From: a candidate division LCP-89 bacterium
Lineage (GTDB): Bacteria > Electryoneota > B3-LCP
Direction: 5' to 3'
Assembly: GCA_025774735.1 (NCBI GenBank)
Contig: JALGZU010000070.1
Span: 1 to 10,407 of the forward strand
Length of the DNA stretch: 10,407 bases
Of this stretch, positions 5,674 through 10,407 are shown piece after piece. Under the pieces are notes generated by a model that saw only the letters and a program-made list of their open reading frames with translations, had not been told where the DNA came from and ran no database searches. A program made the position numbers and the translations under genes. Every line of letters begins with the position of its first letter. Within the stretch, counting starts at the first letter, position 1.

Positions 5674-6798
5674 ATGCACGATTTGTTGAATTTCGAGGAA
5701 TTTGCTCAGGCTGTTGAAGCCCCTTCGACACTTCCTGCGTTGAGCTGGCATCCTCTTTTCCTCCAGCTTGCGCCGCAGGATGTTGAGCGTTTCAGCGCGT
5801 TTTGCCGCCGCCAACGGCTTACTCTGCTTGATACCATAGATCGGCAACTCGAGGAGTTGGCTACAGTTCGGTTTCCCCCGACGCGCGAGACCGAAGCGCG
5901 GGAGGCTTTTATTGCGGATCTCGTGGAAGAATTTGGAGGACGGGCTTCCTATGGCACTTGGATCTACCTGCCGTGGGAAGGGAAGGTCGTGCATCTGCTC
6001 GATCAGGACGCCTACTTCGAAATTATCACGAGCCGCAACCAGGACAAGATCACGAAGGATGAGCAGCGGTTGTTACGCACCAAGCGCATCGGCGTGATGG
6101 GGTTATCTGTCGGCGGTGAGGCCACCGTCACCGTGGCACAAGAGCACCTCTGTGGCGAGATCGTGCTAGCTGACTTCGACCTACTCGACCTATCGAACCT
6201 GAACCGGCTGAACGCGGGTTTCGACGAGCTCGGTTTGAAGAAGACAACCGTTGCTGCGCGACGCATCGTCAAAATCGATCCCTACCTGAAAATTACCGTC
6301 TTTGACGACGGCGTGACTGAAGCTAACATCGATAAGTTTCTCTGTGGCCTCCACCTGCTCCTCGAAGAGTGTGACGGCTTAGCGATGAAGCATCAGGTGC
6401 GTCGCGAGGCCAAGGAGCGTGGCTTGAACATTGTGTATGCCGGGGACGAGCGCGGCTTCCTCAGCATCGAGCCCTATGCATTCTGGCCGGAATTGCGCGT
6501 CTTCCACGGACGCGTCGGACGCCCGCACCCGCCGCGAGAGAGTTTTCCGACGCCATTGGCCTTCATGCAGGCCCTCACGGAATGGCTGGGCGGGTGGGAT
6601 AACATCTCCGAACGCTCGCGACGCTCGCTCGAAAAGATCGGTGATACGTTGTGCGGCTATCCTCAGCTAGCCAGCGAAACCCGATTTGCAGCGGGAAAGA
6701 TCGGGAACGTCGTACGGCGGCTCTTGCTGGGCGAGCGCCTCCCGCCGTTTCTAGGTAATCTGGATCTCAACACTCTTATTCCGTCAGTTTCGCTTTGA
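5674..6798 (+). CDS. Stand-alone ThiF/E1-like adenylyltransferase, related to the ThiF half of Rv1355c-type proteins
   Basis: A 374-residue protein. Residues ~1-130 are a helical N-terminal region ('WHPLFLQLAPQDVERF', 'YGTWIYLPWEGKVVHLLD'). Residues ~137-280 form the Rossmann-like E1/ThiF domain: nucleotide loop 'IGVMGLSVGG' (139-148), 'GEIVLADFDLLDLSNLNR' with the D-x-D...N-x-N-R ATP-Mg site (161-178), Lys190 after 'DELGLKK', and 'LLLEECDGLAMKHQVRR', the family's D..xxK segment. Wording such as 'LCGEI.LADFD.L.LSNLNR' and 'EECD...MK' is closest to Rv1355c-type proteins, which carry a C-terminal nitroreductase domain; that domain is absent. No CxxC zinc pairs and no obvious conserved catalytic Cys loop are seen. 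The family adenylates a carboxylate, often a C-terminal Gly of a ubiquitin-like protein; the substrate here is unknown. The start has no clear ribosome-binding site, so coupling to the upstream GNAT gene is likely. Confidence 0.88.
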   Translation: MHDLLNFEEFAQAVEAPSTLPALSWHPLFLQLAPQDVERFSAFCRRQRLTLLDTIDRQLEELATVRFPPTRETEAREAFIADLVEEFGGRASYGTWIYLPWEGKVVHLLDQDAYFEIITSRNQDKITKDEQRLLRTKRIGVMGLSVGGEATVTVAQEHLCGEIVLADFDLLDLSNLNRLNAGFDELGLKKTTVAARRIVKIDPYLKITVFDDGVTEANIDKFLCGLHLLLEECDGLAMKHQVRREAKERGLNIVYAGDERGFLSIEPYAFWPELRVFHGRVGRPHPPRESFPTPLAFMQALTEWLGGWDNISERSRRSLEKIGDTLCGYPQLASETRFAAGKIGNVVRRLLLGERLPPFLGNLDLNTLIPSVSL

Positions 6799-7150
6799 TG
6801 TGTGGAGCTAATGGAAGTGCGCAGCTTTGACCAACCCCCAGTTTTCGTACCAAAATTTTTGAATAAGCACGAAGTGATCTTGGATTTGGACTTTTACTGG
6901 ATCTTCCTAATCCTGGTCGATCATAAGATAATACCTTAGTTAGTTTTGAAATCGCTGTTTGCAGATTGTCATAAGAATCAAGACCTGATCCCAATGCCGC
7001 TTCAATAATTACTGTAGGCTGTCCATGTCCTGTCTCATTGATATGAAGCTGATAATCATTAAAGATTACCATCCTTTCTGATTCCTTGTTTTGAAAAGGA
7101 ATCAATCCAAAAAGTATAAAGCCAAATATTAATTTAACCGTTACTTTCAT
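6776..7150 (-). pseudogene. Alpha/beta-hydrolase N-terminal fragment, truncated
   Basis: ATG at 7150 with AAGGA about 9 bases upstream. A hydrophobic leader 'VKLIFGFILFGLIPF' suggests export or membrane anchoring. Then comes the start of an alpha/beta-hydrolase: 'QLHINETGHGQPTVIIEAAL' (oxyanion-loop strand), 'GSGLDSYDNLQTAISKLTKV' and 'LSYDRPGLGRSSKSPNPRSL', the 'YDRPGxGxS' motif before the nucleophile helix. After about residue 95 the sequence ('ILVRKLGVGQSCALPL') loses family character; the GxSxG elbow, Asp and His are missing. The stop lies inside the 3' end of the convergent ThiF-like gene. The fragment is AT-rich and codon-biased unlike both neighbours. It appears cut at roughly 6830-6860 by the event that brought the MarR-GNAT/ThiF block next to it. 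Confidence 0.7.
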
Positions 7151-7234
7151 GACTTTAATTCCTTTTCATTTTCAGACCAACCTCTTGAATTTGATGGTAA
7201 ACGTTTTTTATGTCCCGCCCCTTATTCACGACCT

Positions 7235-7249
7235 GTGTTCGGCGAACAC
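7235..7249. repeat. Perfect inverted repeat GTGTTCGGCGAACAC
   Basis: A 7+1+7 palindrome in the 219-base gap between the EamA gene's 3' end and the hydrolase fragment's start. A second short hairpin GGGG-TTCT-CCCC follows at 7260-7271. GTTC/GAAC half-sites resemble LexA-class and other repressor operators, but spacing does not fit a specific known box, so no regulator is assigned. It is about 85 bases upstream of the hydrolase fragment's ATG, so it could be an operator for that gene. Confidence 0.35.
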
Positions 7250-7369
7250 TGGAGGTTCCGGGGTTCTCCCCATGTTCGTATCCTCCTGACCCAAGAACGC
7301 AAGGCAAATCCGCCTTTCCGCCACAATCTGAAGCGTATAAAGCCATACAGTCCACTTGAGCCGCTCCCG

Positions 7370-8329
7370 TCATTGCTCCGGCTCCCGCCGCTGCGGCACC
7401 CGAACCACGACCCCGGCAACACCTGCCACCATGAGGATCGAGGCGGCCATAACGCGCGGACTGAGAGCCTCTCCCCCCGCCAGCCAGCCAAGTAAAACCG
7501 CCACGATCGGGTTCACGAACCCGTATGTGGAGACCCGAGATGGCGTGGTGACCCGAAGCAGCCAAATGAACGACCCGAACCCGATCACCGAACCGAAAAC
7601 AACCAAGTACAGCAACGATAGCAGCGGCACGAGCGACACTGCGGCGGGATCGAATCGCTCGTCGCGCAACAGGCCCACCGCGACCAGCAAAACGCCCCCC
7701 GCCAGCAGGTTCATCCCCGCTGCCAGAGCGGAGCTGTCCGGATGTTTCAACCCTCTTCCGAACACCGATCCGACTGACCACGACAGAGCGGCTACCAGCA
7801 GGACGACGAAGCCGACGGGGTCGATCGGGGCGCCGCCGAGCAGATCGCGGGGATCGGCGAGCATGGCGACGCCGGCAAAACCCGCCAGCAACCCTAGAAG
7901 GATGCGGCGGTTGAGCCCGCCGCCGTCGCGGACCGCCTGCAGCAGGGTCATCCAGATCGGCAGAGTGGCTATCACCAGCGCGGCGACCCCCGAGGGGACG
8001 ACCTGCTCTCCCCAGGCTAAGCCACCGTGACCGACCAGGAAAAGCAGCGCGCCCATCACCGCCGCACCGATCCAGTGGACCGGTGCCGGCCGCTCCCCGG
8101 TCGACCGCCGCCCCCAGACATACAGGATCAGACCTGCCAGCAGCGAGCGGAAGCCCATCAGCAGAAACGGCGGAAAGTCTTCAAGGGCGAAGCGGATGGC
8201 CAGGTAGGTGGAGCCCCAGATCAGGTACACGGCGGCAAAGGCCGCGAGAATGCGTCCGCGCGATGCCGTGACTTTTCCGATCGCGGCGGTTCTGCACTTC
8301 CTTGAACTGAACGTGAAATTGCCCATCAT
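7370..8329 (-). CDS. EamA/DMT-family transporter (YedA/RhaT-like exporter)
   Basis: A hydrophobic protein of up to 319 residues with two EamA repeats (~27-155 and ~170-308), about ten membrane helices. Typical motifs: 'FAAVYLIWGSTYLAIRFALE' in helix 1, 'LLMGFRSLLAG' in helix 2, 'HGGLAWGEQVVPSGVAALVI' and 'ATLPIWMTLL' in helices 3-4, and in the second repeat 'GSFIWLLRVTTPSRVSTYGF' followed by 'VNPIVAVLLGW' and 'GEALSPR'. The family exports amino acids, metabolites or drugs across the inner membrane; the substrate cannot be read from sequence. The start is doubtful: family proteins normally begin at the 'TASRGRILAAF' part (residue 21), where the preceding codon is GTC, not ATG or GTG. The first 20 residues from ATG 8329 are encoded by DNA that in another frame is the end of the broken AhpD-like gene. 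The body of the gene has no lesion and ends with basic 'RVPQRREPEQ'. Confidence 0.9.
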   Translation of the reverse strand: MMGNFTFSSRKCRTAAIGKVTASRGRILAAFAAVYLIWGSTYLAIRFALEDFPPFLLMGFRSLLAGLILYVWGRRSTGERPAPVHWIGAAVMGALLFLVGHGGLAWGEQVVPSGVAALVIATLPIWMTLLQAVRDGGGLNRRILLGLLAGFAGVAMLADPRDLLGGAPIDPVGFVVLLVAALSWSVGSVFGRGLKHPDSSALAAGMNLLAGGVLLVAVGLLRDERFDPAAVSLVPLLSLLYLVVFGSVIGFGSFIWLLRVTTPSRVSTYGFVNPIVAVLLGWLAGGEALSPRVMAASILMVAGVAGVVVRVPQRREPEQ

Positions 8330-8539
8330 GAACCGCCATCACGATTGCCTGAACGGCGCCGATTTCGTCATCCGTAATGCCCTGGCGACGCCAAGGTAGT
8401 GTTCCATTCACGGGTAGCATGCATCCGACATGGCCGATGCAATGTGGATCATCAACGTGGTCTTTGGATCGAGGATGTTGTTGTAACGAGTTGATTTGTA
8501 GAATTCACCAAAGGCTCGATGTTGGTTTTCTGGGAGCAC
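8286..8539 (-). pseudogene. AhpD/carboxymuconolactone-decarboxylase-like protein with in-frame TGA at the second redox residue and a frameshift
   Basis: GTG at 8539 follows GAGAGGT with suitable spacing. The frame reads 'VLPENQHRAFGEFYKSTRYN' then 'NILDPKTTLMIHIASAMSDA' and CYP, then TGA (8410..8408) and MEHYLGVAR. After a frameshift near 8380-8390 it continues 'RRQGITDDEIGAVQAIVMAV' and 'QFHVQFKEVQNR'. This is the AhpD/CMD core: 'LDxKTKxLIxLAxAxxxxC', CxxC, and 'GxTDEEIGAVQAIVMAV'. The TGA replaces the second Cys of CxxC. The frameshift fits loss of seven bases between the tandem words GCCAGG-C-GCCAGG. Such proteins are thiol peroxidase/reductase-like trimers. It lies immediately upstream of, and overlaps, the EamA gene, so both were probably one transcript. 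Either it is a plain nonsense-plus-frameshift pseudogene or a decayed CxxU selenoprotein. Confidence 0.7.
8380..8396 (-). promoter_or_regulatory. Hairpin just downstream of the in-frame TGA (possible SECIS-like element)
   Basis: On the minus strand CCTTGGC-GTC-GCCAGGG folds into a 7 bp stem (one G-U pair) with a three-base loop starting with G. The loop begins 19 bases after the TGA at 8410..8408. Bacterial selenocysteine insertion elements are small hairpins with a G-starting apical loop roughly 16-37 bases after the UGA, so position and shape are compatible. The frameshift lies in the 3' arm, so the present hairpin may not be the ancestral one, and GC-rich hairpins arise by chance. Confidence 0.25.
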
Positions 8540-9001
8540 TGCAATTTACCTCTCGTTTCCAGCCGTAATGACTCTGAATCGAGCGGTTCCACGGTAAGGA
8601 CCAAATTAGTGTTTCCTTAATTGCGGATTGAAAGGTAAATAAAATAACGACCATGGGATTCTCCATCGAACGAAGACGCCCGGCACGTTTTCCCCTTTGA
8701 TCGAGTAAATGAAAGAATTTCCTCGATAATCAAAAGCTTGATGGACATCGCAATTCCAACAAATGGTTAAACCACATACATGGAAAATTAGAGAAAAAAC
8801 TTAATAGTTGTTTTTAGTACTCTTGCCTATCTGAAAATTTTCTTTTTCCATTTGGAATAGGGATCATCCTTTCACTTCCTTCAAATGCGCATTAATTTTT
8901 TTGAAGATTCGAAATTAATACTGGGAGAAAACTCCTTAGTTTGAAAAAACGTGTTGTCTCTGAGTTACCGTAGTGCAGGATACAATTGGTTCCTTTGATT
9001 T
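8540..9001. other. AT-rich non-coding or decayed stretch between the AhpD-like pseudogene and phzF-like gene
   Basis: No intact gene is seen. A minus-strand frame over about 8606-8765 gives a peptide with some protein-like character ('VHQAFDYRGNSFIYSIKGEN', 'VPGVFVRWRIPW') but no start or recognisable domain. From 8765 to 9001 the sequence is AT-rich with many stops in all frames. I found no strong intrinsic terminator for the PhzF gene here. Confidence 0.35.
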
Positions 9002-9892
9002 TCATTCCTCATTATTTTTTTTGGTCTCTGAGAAATCCCCCCGTATGATGGTCACGGCCTGCCCGAGAATGTCCACTCGATCCTCGTGCACATGAACCTT
9101 GACCACCCCGCCTCGCTTCGATACTTGATGTCCGACAAGCTCGGTTTTGCCAAGGCGTTTTGCCCAGAACGGCCCGAGACTGCAATGCGCCGCGCCGGTC
9201 ACTGGATCCTCGTCAATTCCCATCCCCGGCCCAAAGAAGCGAGAAACGAAATCGTAATGGCTCGAATCACTCGGAGCTGTCACGATGGCAACGTTGAACT
9301 CGGAATTGCGAAGCCGAGAAATGTCGGGCTGGAGATTCCGTAAAGTTTTTTCCGATTCCACTTCGATCAGGAAGGTAGAAAACTGATTTCGGTACACCCT
9401 CAGGGGTTGAGTTCCAAGAGCTTTCCCAAGACCGGCCGGTTCAGCGCACTCTTCAACTAGCAACGCTGGGAAGTCCAATCGTATCCAATCCGACTCGCGT
9501 TGGGCCAGAAGCGTTTCCTTCGGTGTTTGAAAGGTGATAAGTTCCCTCGGTGAAACTAGTTTCTCCTCCCACAGCACATGTGCGCTAGCCAGAGTGGCGT
9601 GGCCGCAAAGGGGAACTTCCACCGTTGGAGTGAACCACCGGATGGAATAATCACTCCCCTTACAGTGGAGTAGAAATGCTGTTTCCGACAAATTCATTTC
9701 CGCGGCGAGGCTTTGCATCCAATCAACTGTCGCTTCCCTTTGAAGAATGCAGACACCAGCCGGATTGCCCCGGAATGGTTCTTTCGTGAACGAATCTACT
9801 TGATAGATCCTCGTCTTCGTACTTAATAAATTTTCACTGGCTTGTGGATTGATAAACGAACAATTCAATCTCACAGGCAAGAAAATATCCAT
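9002..9892 (-). CDS. PhzF-family isomerase/epimerase-like protein
   Basis: A 296-residue protein from ATG 9892 (an in-frame TTG lies two codons earlier); length is normal for PhzF-fold proteins (~260-300). Numbering from that TTG: 'YQVDSFTKEPFRGNPAGVCI' (32-51) is the family start; 'MNLSETAFL' holds the conserved catalytic Glu (Glu72); 'IRWFTPTVEVPLCGHATLAS' (86-105) is the first-domain signature; 'RFFGPGMGIDEDPVTGAAHC' (220-239) is the mirrored signature of the second domain; 'WAKRLGK' and 'RGGVVKVHV' follow. The fold resembles diaminopimelate epimerase and often catalyses proton shifts; substrates of most members, including this one, are unknown. Family proteins usually start near Lys28, so the first ~27 residues may be untranslated leader. 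No good ribosome-binding site is visible. No phenazine genes lie nearby. A MarR-type gene lies 140 bases upstream on the same strand and could regulate it. Confidence 0.9.
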   Translation of the reverse strand: MDIFLPVRLNCSFINPQASENLLSTKTRIYQVDSFTKEPFRGNPAGVCILQREATVDWMQSLAAEMNLSETAFLLHCKGSDYSIRWFTPTVEVPLCGHATLASAHVLWEEKLVSPRELITFQTPKETLLAQRESDWIRLDFPALLVEECAEPAGLGKALGTQPLRVYRNQFSTFLIEVESEKTLRNLQPDISRLRNSEFNVAIVTAPSDSSHYDFVSRFFGPGMGIDEDPVTGAAHCSLGPFWAKRLGKTELVGHQVSKRGGVVKVHVHEDRVDILGQAVTIIRGDFSETKKNNEE

Positions 9893-10035
9893 TGTCAAAT
9901 TACCCGTCGGACCTTAGAGGGAAATTTTTTCAAATCCCACATACCGAGAAATGGAAACATTTTGCTGAATTGGTTTTTCCGCTTCATCAAAGAATGGGAA
10001 TGCCCATCTTCTGGTGATACTCAAAGCGATCAACT

Positions 10036-10407
10036 TTAGATCTTTATACTCATCAATGGGTGAAATGGCATTTCTCTCGTAGTTCCAGAGCCACCAACCT
10101 GCTTCCGCTGATCCCTTTTTTTTGTTTGATCTTCCTCCTCTGGGCAATATTTTTCACGCTCAGGTGATCGGTTTTCCTTCTCTAAGAGAGCTTTCACTAA
10201 AATCTCGAAGCCCCGGATCACGGCCTTGCCTTTAGACTCGGGAATTGAGGAAAATATCTTTTTGTAGTGGTCGTCGTTAATCTGATTTATGCTGTCACAG
10301 GTACGCTTTCCTTGATCAGTGAGGGAATGACGGAACAACCGCCCATTTTTCGGATGAGGAGATCGCTGTACGAGCCCGATGGCTACCAACCCAGTAATGT
10401 TCCTGCT
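10036..10407 (-). CDS. MarR-family regulator, C-terminal part (runs off right edge)
   Basis: The open frame enters from the right edge with 'SRNITGLVAIGLVQRSPHPK' and 'NGRLFRHSLTDQGKRTCDSI', the end of the recognition helix and the beta-wing of a MarR domain ('NVTGLVDRLExxGLVxRxxxPxDRRxxxvxLTexG'). A helical dimerisation segment 'NDDHYKKIFSSIPE...GFEILVKALLEKE' follows. Two oddities are visible. Between 'NITG' and 'GLV' only four residues are present where the family has about eight, which would shorten the recognition helix or wing. After 'KALLEKE' there are some 46 extra, highly charged residues ('EEEDQTKKRDQRKQ') that family members lack. The gene may be diverged or decayed. It precedes the PhzF gene by about 140 bases in the same direction. 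Confidence 0.7.
   Translation of the reverse strand, partial: SRNITGLVAIGLVQRSPHPKNGRLFRHSLTDQGKRTCDSINQINDDHYKKIFSSIPESKGKAVIRGFEILVKALLEKENRSPEREKYCPEEEDQTKKRDQRKQVGGSGTTREMPFHPLMSIKI

Noticed and set aside
1694..6798. Thiamine or thiazole biosynthesis cluster, because a ThiH-like and a ThiF-like protein are both present
   Set aside because: They are on opposite strands, 2.9 kb apart, separated by recombinase debris; the ThiF-like protein is of the Rv1355c type, and thiG and thiS are absent.
5674..6798. CBASS/Bil-type anti-phage E1 enzyme
   Set aside because: No cyclase, E2, JAMM protease or ubiquitin-like gene nearby, and the motif wording fits Rv1355c-type ThiF proteins better.
7155..7781. 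Long minus-strand frame ending near the hydrolase fragment
   Set aside because: It overlaps the EamA coding region in another frame; Gly/Arg/Ala-rich composition typical of a shadow frame.
469..8539. Alternative genetic code with TGA read as Trp, suggested by TGA at a Trp site
   Set aside because: Intact genes use TGG for Trp and end at TGA (for example the EamA and PhzF genes); the TGA at 724 is better read as a nonsense mutation.
9914..10147. Minus-strand frame overlapping the MarR C-terminus
   Set aside because: Low-complexity basic start, no domain, overlaps a better-supported frame.

Overview
The window is a mosaic stretch of a Gram-negative-type bacterial chromosome. It mixes GC-rich genes with AT-rich scraps and carries an unusual number of broken genes. 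The truncated secreted S9-peptidase start, the IS3-type transposase tail and the HydG/ThiH-type radical SAM gene suggest an environmental, metabolically versatile, Acidobacteriota-like organism, but nothing here fixes the taxon. There are no rRNA, tRNA or CRISPR features.

Layout. Positions 1-123 hold the 5' end and promoter of a MarR-type gene on the minus strand, running off the left edge. Positions 469-1697 are a graveyard on the plus strand: the start of a secreted S9 peptidase ended by stops, the tail of an IS3-family transposase, a frameshifted cation-diffusion-facilitator tail, and an unrecognised fragment. At 1694-2752 (minus) is a full-length-looking ThiH/HydG-family radical SAM enzyme whose start is problematic. 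Positions 2964-4337 form a small recombinase locus: two unknown small genes (plus) lie between a ~200-residue tyrosine recombinase pseudogene (minus) and a second, diverged copy of only that recombinase's 3' end. The catalytic tyrosine codon of the recombinase pseudogene is a stop.

Positions 4624-6798 are the best-preserved unit: a strong sigma70-like promoter with a repeated decamer, a MarR-GNAT fusion gene, and 34 bases later a stand-alone ThiF/E1-like adenylyltransferase related to the ThiF half of Rv1355c-type proteins. It meets a truncated, AT-rich alpha/beta-hydrolase fragment head-on (6776-7150). Positions 7370-8539 (minus) hold an EamA-type exporter preceded by a broken AhpD/carboxymuconolactone-decarboxylase-like gene. 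The second cysteine of that gene's CxxC is a TGA with a hairpin just downstream, so a selenoprotein ancestor is worth testing. Positions 9002-9892 (minus) hold a PhzF-family isomerase, and 10036-10407 (minus) the C-terminal part of another MarR regulator that runs off the right edge.

How it fits together. Only the MarR-GNAT/ThiF pair looks like a coherent functional unit: a self-regulated acetyltransferase with an ATP-dependent adenylating enzyme and no visible ubiquitin-like partner. The remainder reads as an integration hot spot with repeated insertion and decay. All coordinates, alignments and identities were worked out by eye; no database search was run.
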